In this document: positions 53,331 to 64,000 of the stretch, piece after piece
How the letters are laid out: every line of letters begins with the position of its first letter
Numbering within the stretch: the first letter of the stretch is position 1
Source of the DNA: Nymphaea colorata
Lineage: Eukaryota > Streptophyta > Magnoliopsida > Nymphaeales > Nymphaeaceae
DNA: 64,000 nucleotides
Assembly: GCF_008831285.2 (NCBI RefSeq)
Contig: NC_045142.1
Span: 15,317,354-15,381,353 of the forward strand
Direction: 5' to 3'
Position numbers and translations under genes: made by a program
Notes under the pieces: generated by a model
Database searches by the model: none
What the model saw: the letters and a program-made list of their open reading frames with translations, nothing else
What the model was told of the DNA's origin: nothing

Positions 53331-55457
53331 GCCTTTTTTTTCCCATTTCATAAGTTATTTTTTTATTCAAAGCACTTTCGATGTCTTGACATATTACCTG
53401 TCACACCTCTCATACGCTTTAATTTGCTAGCCTCTTTTCCATAGTACAGCACGTAGCCTCCTTTTACAATAGAGCACAGGGAATTGACATTTTAGATATT
53501 CACTGAGCACCTACCATGGAAAACAAATGCCACATCAAGTACTCAATGAAGTAAGAAAGATGCGGCCGAGTGGCCCCAGCCTGAAGGGTCGAACATTGAG
53601 TTTGATGCTCCAACATCCTATTCCTGACCCTCACCGAACATTGTGTTTGATGCTCGAACACCCTACTTGGTGGGTCTCACAGCGAGAACTTGACCTTCAC
53701 GATTAACTCTTTGTTTGGATTGAAGGAAATGAAAAGAAAGGGAGGGATGAAAATGAAAGGGAGGGAAAGTGAATAGGAATGAAATGGAATTGAAAGGTAA
53801 AAAATGAAAAGAAATTGATGATTATAAAGCTTGTTTGGATAAAAGAGAAAAAAAATGATAGAATTTCTAATACTTTACAATAATGTCCCTAACATTCAAA
53901 TAAAAATATTTTTAATTTGATCTCCTTATTCAATGAGGAACCACACTTACACTCGACATTTCATTATATAGTAATAAATATGATAAAAATTTATATCATT
54001 CAAACAAATTTCCAGGTGCACTAAATTTGATGACATAAAATGACAAAAATTTGATTTTGGTAAAAAGGGCTTTGTGAACACCGGCATCCTATTTATCTTT
54101 TATTATCAGTGGTATATGTAATTTTTTCACTCTCTTTCTCTGTCTCTTTGTGTTGTGGTTCGTTTCTTGAGTAAAGGTTTTGTCAAAGTTGGTATCTTTT
54201 GCGATTTTCGTCCATCTTCTTCCTCTAAGGTTTGGGTTGTCATCTTTTACTATTTTGAAGAAAAGGTTCTATTAAGGTGCTTTGGTGTTGCTGATGAGAG
54301 TATCAGCTGAGGTTTCATGGAGCAAATGAGGTTCTGTTTCATCCTCCGGTATTTTTTTGGTTCCTATTATTCCATATGATGAGAGGTATCTGCCATTCCT
54401 GGGTTGACAAGGACTCTATGCATATGCATTCTCAGAAGGTGCTTAATCTTCACATTCTTTTTGTTATGTTGTCACAAAAAGTGTTATAGTTCCATTGTTC
54501 CTTGAGGTTATGTCTTATTTAGAATAGTGTTTTGGATGCACTTATCATGTTGGAAAGTGTTGGCTGGCCCTTTTTAAGCATATGGTTGATTTGCAAAGGC
54601 TTGTTGTGATGAATAGTGAAGAACTTAAATTGTGTGAGTGTTGATGTTTGACATTGTTACTTGAGTTTCTTCTTAAGTCAGTCAGGCATTTCAATCTTGG
54701 TAATTTTATTTTACTTTTGTGGGTCTTGTTGATGGAATTGCACATATATTGTTTTTGCCTCGTTGTCCCATATGATAAATACTCATACTTATTTGTACTG
54801 GTTTGGACAGTAACACTTAATGATGCAGTGGGCCCTTGCAAGAACAAACATAAATAGTATGAAAAATGCTGGTGGAGGAGCCTTTATGACATCTAACAAG
54901 CCTATTGCACTAAATAGTTGCAATACCGGTTCAAACTTCAAAGGTTATGCATTTTAATTCGACTTTTTCTTTTCTCTGGAGCCAGCAAGGTCTAATTTCA
55001 AAGTTCTCAGGATCTAACTTAATCATAACTTCATAAGTTATTCAGGATCAGAAAGTTGCAGCCATAATGCTGAACGGTTCACATAGGTAAGGCTGCAATC
55101 CTTTTTTCCCAGAGGTGGAGCTTATTTTTTGAAGTCATTCTTCATTGTTTGATTTTTTTGGTGACCTATTTCCTGTTTTCCTTTTTCATGTTCGAATGGC
55201 GTGCAAAGTTCTTTTAGCTCTATATTTACTGGTTTCACTTTCTTGCTTGTGTTCTCATCTAAAGGAATATATGCAGACTATTATTGTTTTGTAATTTATT
55301 TTAATGAAATGAGTGGAATGCTTTACTTCTTGTTGTTTATTATTTTCTTGTACCATTTTAGTAGCAGAGCATATCCCGACCTATGCCAAATAAGCGCAGA
55401 ATGTCCTTGTGGATACTGCATTTTTTCAGAAAATTATGGATGCCGATGCTGTAGGGC

Positions 55458-55463
<6 letters not shown>
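53331..55463. other. Intergenic, no gene seen
   Basis: AT-rich. A short diverged duplication CGAACATTGAGTTTGATGCTC/CGAACATTGTGTTTGATGCTC lies at 53591 and 53635. A possible MITE is listed separately. Confidence 0.4.
53711..54008. mobile_element. Possible MITE with TTTGTTTGGAT ends
   Basis: CTTTGTTTGGATTGAAGG at the left and ATCATTCAAACAAAT at the right form an imperfect inverted repeat. The purine-rich left arm (GAAATGAAAAGAAAGGG) is typical of small plant MITEs. No convincing target duplication. Confidence 0.3.

Positions 55464-55533
<70 letters not shown>
55464..55533. repeat. Compound (GT)n(GA)n microsatellite
   Basis: GT repeats at 55464-55492 change into about 20 GA repeats ending at 55533. 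Confidence 0.95.
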
Positions 55534-55535
<2 letters not shown>

Positions 55536-55846
55536 ATGTGATTCTCCACTAATTACAAAATTAACAATTAATAAGCTATGGTTCTATCAATGATTCAACA
55601 AAGAAGAAAGTAAATTGTCAGTTGCCGCACCCCTATCATGTCAACTCGGGTGCAAAGAATTAGCTAGATTTGCAGTTGTGCCTATGTTCAATGTATTCAT
55701 TGCCTTTGTCCACCATTGTTTTGGTGGCTTATTTAGTGAGATAAGAGTGCCCTTTGTTTAATAGTATCTCTACTTGTCGTGCCTCTTTGTTTGACATTTG
55801 TTCCATCAAGGATGGACTTTTGGAAACAGGTTCAGTCGTTCCACTA

Positions 55847-55851
55847 CTGGT
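55847..55851. repeat. Target site duplication (CTGGT), left
   Basis: Identical to 56311-56315. Confidence 0.85.
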
Positions 55852-56041
55852 TGTAACGCCCCAAATGTTTAGTCATGTATTGAAGATTGTGAGGAATCTT
55901 TAAGGGTTTATAAAGAGGGTTATTACCATAAATGATTGTCCTGGTTCCTAGCCTTTTTGAGAATGGAGCCAAAATACTAGGAGGCGGGTTGGGATCCACC
56001 GAACCAGGGGCCCGAGCGCAGGAGTTGGCTGGGTTGTTATA
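55852..56041 (+). repeat. 5' LTR of the TRIM
   Basis: 190 bp, TGTAACGCCCCAAATGTTTA to GGGTTGTTATA. Confidence 0.9.
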
Positions 56042-56042
56042 G

Positions 56043-56055
56043 TGGTATCAGAGCC
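56043..56055 (+). other. TRIM primer binding site (initiator tRNA-Met)
   Basis: TGGTATCAGAGCC, same site as in the larger elements of the window. Confidence 0.88.
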
Positions 56056-56120
56056 GGTTCAACACTCGAACCTAGGGGTTCCACACGCTTGGACGCTTGT
56101 GCCTTAAGGGGAGGGGGGAT

Positions 56121-56310
56121 TGTAACACCCCAAATGTTTAGTCCCGTATTAAATATTGTAAGGAATCTTCAAGGGTTTATAAAGGGGGTCATTACCATAA
56201 ATGATTGTCTTGGTTCCTAGCCTTTTTGAGGCTGGAGCCGAAACTGCTAGGGGGCGGGTTGGGATTCACAAACCAGGGGCCCGAGCCCGAGAGTGGGTCG
56301 GGTTGTTATA
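56121..56310 (+). repeat. 3' LTR of the TRIM
   Basis: 190 bp, TGTAACACCCCAAATGTTTA to GGGTTGTTATA, directly after the purine tract. Confidence 0.9.
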
Positions 56311-56315
56311 CTGGT

Positions 56316-57269
56316 TGCCTTTAAAACTGGCGTTTTCAGTCCAAGAAGGGTGTATTTCAATATAATGGAAGGGTATTTGTTGAAATTCCTTTTCTTTGTT
56401 CTCTTTCTGTTAATGTGGAAGTCTTGAGCCTCTTCTCCAATTCCTTCAATTTCATGAGTACAATGGCACGATGGGATATGCACTTGCAAACTTCAGCAAG
56501 GATACAGAGTAGAAGGGCAGCAAGGACTGATTCAAACTGCCACAGCTGGAGTCTCAAATGTACCATATTCATTGAGGAGAGCTATTAGTTCTCATTTAGC
56601 TTACATTAATGGATAAAGAGAACCATCATCTTAGGTGAACTATTTTAAATTCCAAAACAAAAAATTTTGTCAGCATAGTTGTCTGCAAAGGTTTTTCTGA
56701 TTATGTAATTGTACTATAGATTCCAAATGTTTGGGAAGATGAATTAGGCTTTTCTTCCTCTATCAAAGGATGAGAGTCAACTGGTCAAATGAATTGTTGC
56801 TTCTCATTAGATCAACTGGATGCTGCCCAAAACCTGGGTCATGCATACCTTGCTGAAGAAGATGTTCAAGTATATGGGACTACTGATGGTGTTGAAGATG
56901 TTGCTGCTGTAGATGCATTTGGTGTTCGTTGAGTTGTTGCTGCTGCAAGTGGCACTGCTATTGTTGGTGCTGCAATTGATGCTGCTGTTGTTGAAGCTCC
57001 AATTGATTATGTTGTTGGAGCTCAGTTGAAGCTGAAGTTTAGCTAAATGATGCTTAATATCGTAAAAGGAGTGATTAATGTTGTTCAGATGAATTTTGGA
57101 GATGTCAGATGTGTGGCAGTAAGTCAAGTGGGCCAACATTTCCTCAAGACCTTGAAGGTCATACTAGATTAAAAAAGGAGATTTAACATTTCCAAGCTAA
57201 TATTTACCCATGCTACCCATTGTAATATGGCTAAAGAAACTGTAAACTGAGCATAAGATAATTTTCAAT
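56316..57269. other. No gene recognised
   Basis: A stretch at 56905-57000 consists of degenerate GCTGTTGTTG-type trinucleotides. An antisense frame at 56572-56357 with E-L-E-K-R-L-K-like helices is unassigned. Nothing else supported. Confidence 0.35.
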
Positions 57270-57465
57270 GTGAACCAAAAAACGAGCTAAACTAGGTAAA
57301 TGCCTAAACGAGCTAAACTAGTTAAATGCCTAAACAAGCTAAATGAGTTAACGAGCTAAACAAGTTAAATGGGTTAGGTCGAGTAGATGCTAAACAAGTT
57401 AACAAGTTAATTGAGTGAAACGAGTCGAGCTTGAGCTCGAGCTCAACTCAGCTTGTGTGCAGCCC
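57270..57465. repeat. Diverged short tandem repeats ending in a possible transposon terminus
   Basis: Repeated units of AAACGAGCTAAACTAGTTAAATGCCT type (57283-57395) are followed by GAGCTTGAGCTCGAGCTC and AGCTTGTGTGCAGCCCTA (57450-57467). The last string, read inverted as TAGGGCTGCACACAAGC, looks like a common plant hAT terminus. The other terminus was not found. Confidence 0.35.
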
Positions 57466-57469
57466 TATC

Positions 57470-59906
57470 CCACTTTGCCCACACACTCTCTCTCCTTGAG
57501 CTCTCTTCCCGTCTCTATTGTTTCCTCCACTCTCTCTCCCGCATGCTCTCCCCTCCGCCCAACCTCTCTCGTCTCCTACCTCGCATGCCCTCTCTCCTGC
57601 ATTTTTTCCTCTGCCACTCTCTTGTCTCTCCCCTTTGTCTGAACCATCTCTCTATCAGCGCCCTCTCTCTGTCCACGTTCTCTCTGCCCGCACTCTCCCT
57701 CTCTGCACGCTATCTTTCTCTCGCACCTACCCTTTTCTCTCTCGCCCGAACCCTCGGTTCCCCCTCTCTCACTGCTTCCCTCACGTGCGCTGCCCCTCTC
57801 TCACTCCCATCCACTCATGTCCTCTCTCTTACTCATTTTTAGCCTCCCTCATAGCTACCGTGGGCCTCTTCTAATGACAGACCCCTCTCTTAATCCTTTT
57901 TCGTTGATTTTCACTCTTTTGTGGATGTGGGATTGGATTGCAGCTTGGAGACGCGTTTTTTTCCCTTGTAACAGTGAATTGAAGGCGGCGACTGCAGCGA
58001 ACAATCATTTGTGTTGGCGCATAGTCGAACACTAGAGGTGGTTGTCGGGAACACTACGACAATTTGGACTCTAAGATTGGAGTGAGTGAGGCCTAATCGA
58101 GTTTAAATTGTTTGATATTTTATGTTAGCGCATGTATAATTATTGATTGAGCATGCTAGACTTAAGATTGGAAGATTTAGAATGCATATTAGCGACATTG
58201 CTATTTTGGGAAAAGTTTATGACTATTTTAGAGGAGCGATGATCCATGTCTACAACGATCTTTTTAGCATAGTGGGTTGATTTTCGAAAGCGATTAGGAA
58301 GCATGGTAGATATTTTGATATTGTGGATAAGGTATATGACCGTAGTTGCGAACACGTGGTGCACGCTATTGTTGATGTGCGTATTGCATTGTTGGTTGAG
58401 AAAGAGCATGTAAATTGTGTGTAATTGTTGGAAAGACGCCTCAATTAAGGAAAACAAGTGAGAAATGTATTAGTGATAGATTGATTGAAGCTTTGAGTTT
58501 AGACGTTTGGTCACTACCTCAAAGAGTTGGGAAAGGGCCTAATGGATGTTTTGTGGGCCGATACTACCCGTCGGCACCCTCTTAAGGCGATGGCCTATGT
58601 CTCAATGATTATATTTCATACTTGTATATATTGTAAAGTGAAACGAGTAGAGAACTTATTACTTGCTTATGTTTGCAAGTACACCGGGCACGTCAAGTAG
58701 ACCTTGAGAAACAAGACTTACAGCTCGAGGCGTTTTGGGTGTTTTGTTGACACGCGACATGTATGGCGGCATTCTAGGCACATCCCTGCCTGGGGCTAAC
58801 TTTTGAATGTGTGTTTTCAGGATTGTTGAATCATATGATTGTGATGTGATTTATTGATTGTGATGTGATTGAATGAATGTATGCATGAGAATTGAATGCT
58901 TATGAAATTAGTTTTGTTTTTTAAATTGTTACGCAATTGCATTTGTATGCTAGCAATGATAACTGCTTAAAACCGATGATATTGTGCTAGTTATGTACTA
59001 GTTATGTGCATTAGAAATCATCATAGAATGCTAATTGCCTAGGATAGATACGAGCCAATCACAGATAGAGACTACTCTCCATGGTTTGGCTAAGGTTTGA
59101 AAGATAATATTGATGTGTGTGAGTAATGTGAATGTTGTGATATGTTGCACATGCATTGTCATGAGCATTAATGCAAATGAATAAAGTTGAAGGATAGTTG
59201 TACCCGTAATGTTATGATGACAAGTTAAGAATGTTATCTATATATATAGCCATCGTGTGGAGGCAATTGGAGGTGTGAATGCACTCGCGAAGTGAACCAA
59301 GCTCATGAGCTAGCCGGTCATTATGTGAATGTGCTTTCATAATGATAAGTAAGAAAGAATAAGAGATGAGAGGCCAGTGGGTTGTGGCAATGTGTTTGTT
59401 GATGTTTCGACTTCGCCACTGGTCTCGTCTGCTTGGAGCGCAGGCGATGCAAGGCCCCAGGGTATCGTTGTGTGATGTGCTTGGAGCGTTGGGCTCTCGC
59501 CTTCTCAAACTGGGTGTTGTCATACTGCGAAGGCTAAACCTTCAATTGTTTTTCTTTTTCAAGTTTTGGCAGGCTCGGGGCAGCAAGTTGATTAGATGGC
59601 TCTATTCACATCCTACTAGAGAGGTTTTGGGTCAATTGTAGTACCAACATGTTATGTTTTGGTCTTATTGATGTCTTGTTTTTGTTAGACATCAATGTTG
59701 TGATTTGGAGCACTTTTGTCATGCGTGCTATTGAGAAATATAAAGTGAATTTTGTATGAACTGAATTTATTATATAATGGAAAGTTGTCCCATTGTCTTT
59801 GATTGCATAGCTCATTTCCTTTTGAATCGTTGTATCGTCACACCTCAACGTTTTATGTTTTAACAAAAAAAAAGTCATTTGAAGGTCAATGATTTGGGGT
59901 GTGACA
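57470..59906 (+). repeat. Long LTR (solo or 3') of a gypsy-type family, left part replaced
   Basis: From about 57600 to 58103 the sequence is homologous to 63648-64000: shared blocks are CCACTCTCTTGTCTCTCCCC, CTACCGTGGG, TTTTCGTTG, TGGATTGCAG, TTGGAGACGC, GGTGGTTG and GGCCTAATCGAG. The copy at 63242 begins TGTAACACTCG, and this copy ends GGGGTGTGACA at 59906, the paired ends typical of long plant gypsy LTRs (about 2.7 kb here). No primer binding site follows 59906. The CT-rich first 400 bases give long but meaningless open frames. Confidence 0.55.
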
Positions 59907-62900
59907 ATGCATGAGCAGAAAATTTCATTATCATCAACTAGCAAACTGGTCACTGAGTCTTGGAAAATGCTTTGTCTGCTACTCACCAATAACAAAATGA
60001 TGGCAGTGAATAGCATGAAGTTATTGAAATACTAATTTCTAATTGGTTTTGGAATTAATATCCAAAATCTAGTTCCGAAAGTGAAAGGGCATGAAAAATG
60101 AAAAGATGCTTTAAAAGGGAACCGTGTTTGGTGAAATATTATAACTCTATGCCTTTTTAAATTTACTAAGAGTTGTGATGCTTTAATTGAAAAGGTGAAA
60201 CCTTTTGTAAAAGGTTGTATGGTTCCTTTTGGGACTCTACATAAAGCCCTTTATCTTACAAGAATGTCATTATCTTGAGTGCACTTGTGCAAGGGGTAAG
60301 GAACTTCTTTACCCATTTTCTTTTAAATCTTATTTTTGTAGCTATTGTTATTATTTCCCACATAAATGATATATTCATAAATTCTAACAGCTTTTTCATC
60401 AAATGCTAAATTAACTTCACTTTTGTTATGCACCATGACTACGGTTTTGCATTCACCGTTATGGTCATGGTTTTCCAAATCCATAAAAAGGGTATGTGTC
60501 TCCTATGCTTTAGAAGCCCCATACCAAATTTGGTATTCTTCCAATTTGTCAACAATTCCTGTCCGCTTGTTTTATCTATATCTATTTTCTACAATTTCTA
60601 CAATTTTATAACTTGTCACAAGAAATAAGTTGCCTTTTCTATAATTTTAGAATAGGTTTTGACTTCCATAAGTTTGAGTTGTTTCTAGGGCATCCAGAAG
60701 TTTCCTTCCAATTTTGGCCCAACTCTAAGGTGTCTATGTCTCCCTTTGATTCACTTTGTTAGAACCTGCCTTCAGGGGTTTGAGTCGAATTTGATCTCAA
60801 CTTAGAAGAGTGAGTTAAGACTGAGTTATGATTATGTTTATCATGTATAAATCAAGCTTCTTTTAGTTTGGTTTGAATCCATTCATTTTGGTTTGAGTTC
60901 AATTCAGTTTCGAGTGCTTTCTCTCCGTTGTTTTCAAGGATTGAGCTGAATTTTAGCTCAACCCGATAGAGTGAGCAAAACTGAGTTGGGACAATGTTTA
61001 TTATGAATAAGCCAATACTCCCTTAGTTTGGTTTGAATTTATTCATTCCTGTTTGTGTTCAATTCAATTCTAAAGGTCGTGAAGCTCATTTTTGGTATTT
61101 GCTGCAATTTATAAATAGCTGGCAAGCTCAATTTTTACAAAATTAAAGTGAATTTCTCCAATCCTTCAAAACATCCTTACATGTAAGTAGCTTTCCAAAT
61201 GCCCTCACCTCCACTTATGAAAATTTCAATAAAAATCAGATTCTTATGGTCTTTCGCAGTTCCCTTTTATGAATGTGCTATACAGGACTTGCTAAAAAAT
61301 TCTTTTTGATTTTTAGAGACTCTGAGAAGAATTTTTCAGCATGATTTTGATGAGAGCCTACTTTAGAACATGAACATAAGCTGGTTTAGTCAAACTAAGA
61401 AAATTTATCTGGAACTCTCAAAATACACATTGGGGTAAAATGGTCATTTTGTTGAGCTATATTCTTCTGGATAAACATAAGGTATATGTCACATATATCC
61501 ATATTTATTATTTTTTGAGATTCTAGGTTCAAGCCAATCCTCTTATTTGAACTCATTTCGGGCCAAAATCACGTAAGGATACTATGGTCATTTATCATAA
61601 TACAAGTATTTTTCATAAAACCTAACTTAGGAGCCACATGAACCTAATTAGTTTTTTGTATACATTTCATGGATCTGGCAGGCCTGAGCCTAGGCTTAGC
61701 CTAGTCCAATTTTCATTAAAACTGATTTTTTCTGAAGATAGCACCTAAGTTGAGCCTGCGCCCAACCTAGGTCTGAACCTAGTTTTTCAAAACTGGACCA
61801 AACCCAAGTCTAGTCCATGTCATATAGCTTGAACCCATTAGCCCAGCCCAAGTCAGGTTTAGGTCCATGGTATTTTCAAATCTCAAATTCATATTTCTGA
61901 TCTAGATTAGATATCCAAGTCTTATTTCTTTGTTTGGATCTCATATCCATGTCCCATGTATGATCTATCTTTATAGATCCAGATCCATTGTTCCCATTTC
62001 AAATATTGGATATTGAATCATGATCCAAATTTCAATAACGTATCTGGATTAATCTTCTGGATTTTTTTATATCTGAACATGGATTTGAGTCTCAGCATCA
62101 AACCCATATCTAGGATCCACGTGTGAGCTTAATTCACATTATATCTCAAAAATATATCACAATTTTCTCACTTCATGCTAAGTATTCATTCACACGTAAG
62201 CATTTGAAACATGTGAAATTCTTTGTTGAGTCATCTAGCACAAATAGAATCGAAATTTGTATCTGAATGTGGTTGGGATGAACATTTTTCTTATTTATAT
62301 CAAGTTTTAGAATAAGGTTTAAAGTGTGCTTTCTCTTTTTCGTGTTTTCACATAGTTTGTCCTCCATGCTCAAAGTCAACTGGAATACTTTATCAAGAAT
62401 CGATTAGCATTTCTCTATGCACACAATCAAATTCAGAGTCTGAACGAGATTGCAACGAGCCAAATACAATTGAAAGTATACTTTTAAACTATGGTTTGGA
62501 ATGTTGAAGAGGAGAGATAGTGCCAAAAGTTTAGTCCTAGATAAAAAATCTCAAGGGGGTTTGCCTCTTCTCTCACCTATAACTAGGCCTGCTCTCTCTC
62601 CTTTTGCACTATAAACTTTGAGTTATTACTTGAGAAGCCCAAAATGTTGGTAAAATTCCAACCGAGTCTTCAAGAAAGGGGTTTAGCTCAAAACAAGTTA
62701 AATTTTTAAGGGACTTGGTAATTCTTGATTCGTTGCTTAGCACTCAACCTAGGCTCAACCATGCTTGGTGCGGGAGGGCGTGGGAATGGGCTCAGCCAGG
62801 GTGCCAGCTTAAAGTAATGTTGTTTTCCTTCTTTTTTTCTTTTTTATTTTGTAATTTAGTTCCTTTTTCTTGATAAATGTTTAGTTTAGTTTTGCTTTTA

Positions 62901-63241
62901 AAGTGTTTGGTTTAGTTTTCTTTTTGCTTTTAGCATGTTTAGTTTAGTTTTCTTTTTGCTTTTAGCATGTTTACTTTAGTTTATTTCTTTCTTACTTTGA
63001 CATGGTTACTTTCTAGATTAGATTTATTTTAATGTCTTTAGGATGGACATATGAGTAAGGTATGCCCTTCACTTTTATGCCCTTCACTCTCTTGTCTCTT
63101 TCTTTTAATTTCAATGTTTTTGTTTATGTAGTTTTACTTAAACTATGCATGTTGAATGTAGTCCTCTTTCATGTTTTGTTTAATCATGCAATTTACCTCT
63201 ATTTTGACATGTATTTGAACCACCTTGCAGCCACATTCATT
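59907..63241. other. No gene seen; two local repeats
   Basis: AT-rich. A diverged direct duplication of about 135 bp lies at 60776-60911 and 60938-61070 (AGTTTGGTTTGAATNNATTCATT in both). A stretch of GAGCCTAGGC/CCTAGTCCAA words at 61680-61870 resembles degenerate repeats near transposon ends. A 32-bp minisatellite lies at 62906-62969. No exon or RNA gene recognised. Confidence 0.4.
62906..62969. repeat. 32-bp minisatellite, two full units plus partial flanking units
   Basis: Units 62906-62937 and 62938-62969 read TTTRGTTTAGTTTTCTTT then TTGCTTTTAGCATG and differ at one base. Partial, diverged units lie on both sides (62879-62905, 62970-62985). Confidence 0.85.
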
Positions 63242-64000
63242 GTAACACTCGACTTTTTGGGTGGGCCGGGTCGGGTCCAGACCCAGATCCGAACCCGCTT
63301 GCATGACGAGCCTGTCGGTTGAGATGCTCTTCTCTCGCGTCTTCTCCCTTGACTTTCCTCGTCCCTCTGGGTTGCACATAGCACAGAGAAGAAGAAGGCG
63401 GAGGATTGAACAATGGCGACAAAGGTTAACGGTGACGACTGCGGCGACGCGTAGGTAAGCCTGTCAGTCTCTCTCTCTCTTCTTTTTCTTCTTTTCCCTT
63501 TCATTGCTTTTCGTCGTTTTCCCCCCTTGCCCCGATCGTTCCCTGTCGAATCCCCCTCTTTCTCTCACTCTCTTCACTCACAGCTCTCTCCCCATCCCTT
63601 CTCTCTCTTTCTCTTTCTCCCTCTCTCTCTCCTGTGCTATCCCCCTTCCTCCGCCACTCTCTTGTCTCTCCCCCTTTGTCTGAACTCTCTCTCAGTCTCT
63701 CCTCTCTATCAGCACCCTCTCTCGCTCGTTTCAGCCACCCTCACTGCTACCGTGGGGCTCTTCTTGCGTCATACCCTTCTCTTAAACTTCATTTTCGTTG
63801 GTTTCTACTCTTTTGTGGCTGTTGAATGGATTGCAGTTTGGAGACGCTTTCTCTCCCTTTTAACAGTGATTTGCATGCATTGGTGGTGGCGGTATTGAGA
63901 GATTTTAGCCGTTTGAGGATCTATCGAATGCATGAGGTGGTTGCCGGGAGGACTGCAGCAGCTAAGACTCTAAATTTGGGGTGAGCAAGGCCTAATCGAG
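63242..64000 (+). repeat. Start of a long LTR, cut by the window edge
   Basis: TGTAACACTCGACTTTTTGGG at 63242 is a typical LTR start of plant gypsy elements. From 63648 on it matches the copy ending at 59906. Inside, 63412-63453 has an ATG followed by a short frame that ends at a TAG directly before a GTAAGCC donor-like site. The window ends within the LTR. Confidence 0.55.

Larger units (their letters stand above)
55852..56310 (+). mobile_element. Complete TRIM (terminal-repeat retrotransposon in miniature), 459 bp
   Basis: Two 190-bp LTRs (55852-56041 and 56121-56310), each TGTAAC(G/A)CCCC...TTGTTATA, enclose only 79 bp. A primer binding site TGGTATCAGAGCC (56043-56055) follows the 5' LTR by one base. 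A purine tract AAGGGGAGGGGGGA (56106-56119) precedes the 3' LTR. Perfect 5-bp duplications CTGGT flank it. No coding capacity, so it depended on proteins of another element. The LTRs differ at a modest number of positions, so the insertion is not brand new. Confidence 0.92.

Noticed and set aside
55852-56310. Cassandra-type TRIM with 5S rRNA in its LTRs
   Set aside because: The LTRs contain no 5S promoter or body sequence that I can recognise.
57415-57874. Overlapping open frames rich in S, L and P
   Set aside because: They are translations of CT-rich low-complexity DNA in all three frames within a long LTR; the same happens at 63527-63898.
59906-63242. A single large retrotransposon between the two long LTR copies
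   Set aside because: No primer binding site after 59906, no purine tract before 63242 and no retrotransposon protein motif in between.

Overview
The window is nuclear DNA of a seed plant, most likely a flowering plant. It holds two plant housekeeping genes, one intronless and one split by GT-AG introns, in a very transposon-rich background: Ty3/gypsy, Ty1/copia, LINE, hAT, Tourist-like and TRIM elements, plus many TA, GA and GT microsatellites. I cannot name the species. All identifications come from reading motifs by eye; no database search was run.

Layout. 1-5.8 kb: a decayed Ty3/gypsy chromovirus with both LTRs. 6.6-7.1 kb: the intronless gene for Mediator subunit 32 (MED32, + strand). 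8.9 kb: a 162-bp Tourist-like MITE. 9.65-12.85 kb: an LTR element without reverse transcriptase that carries a rearranged piece of an S-formylglutathione hydrolase coding sequence. 13.2-14.4 kb: the first complete copy of a hAT-like non-autonomous family. 15.7 kb: a solo LTR. 17.3 kb: a truncated U2 snRNA copy. 19.5-21.6 kb: LINE and antisense copia remnants.

From 25.0 to 53.1 kb one gene on the minus strand dominates: a PDCD5/TFAR19 homologue of 131 codons in seven coding exons spread over 28 kb. Its small exons (12-92 nt) join in phase at consensus splice sites. Introns 4, 5 and 6 (6.8, 6.5 and 13.0 kb) are filled with transposons. Intron 6 holds a gypsy element with intact 5-bp target duplications, itself hit by a hAT element and by an antisense copia, followed by a deletion and a 157-bp tandem duplication. 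Intron 5 holds a second complete copy of the hAT-like family and a three-unit tandem repeat. Intron 4 holds a plant-mobile-domain remnant with an in-frame 22-residue triplication, and a copia element split by a LINE that is itself split by a third hAT-like copy.

53.1-64 kb: the PDCD5 promoter, a complete 459-bp TRIM retrotransposon with target duplication, a long LTR (ending at 59.9 kb), diverged tandem duplications, and the start of a second long LTR of the same family at 63.24 kb that runs off the window.

The two genes are not an operon and show no functional coupling beyond both having nuclear roles (transcription; chromatin/apoptosis-related). The main interest is in transposon biology: the new-looking hAT-like family, the captured host gene fragment, and a conserved gene tolerating about 26 kb of intronic transposon load.
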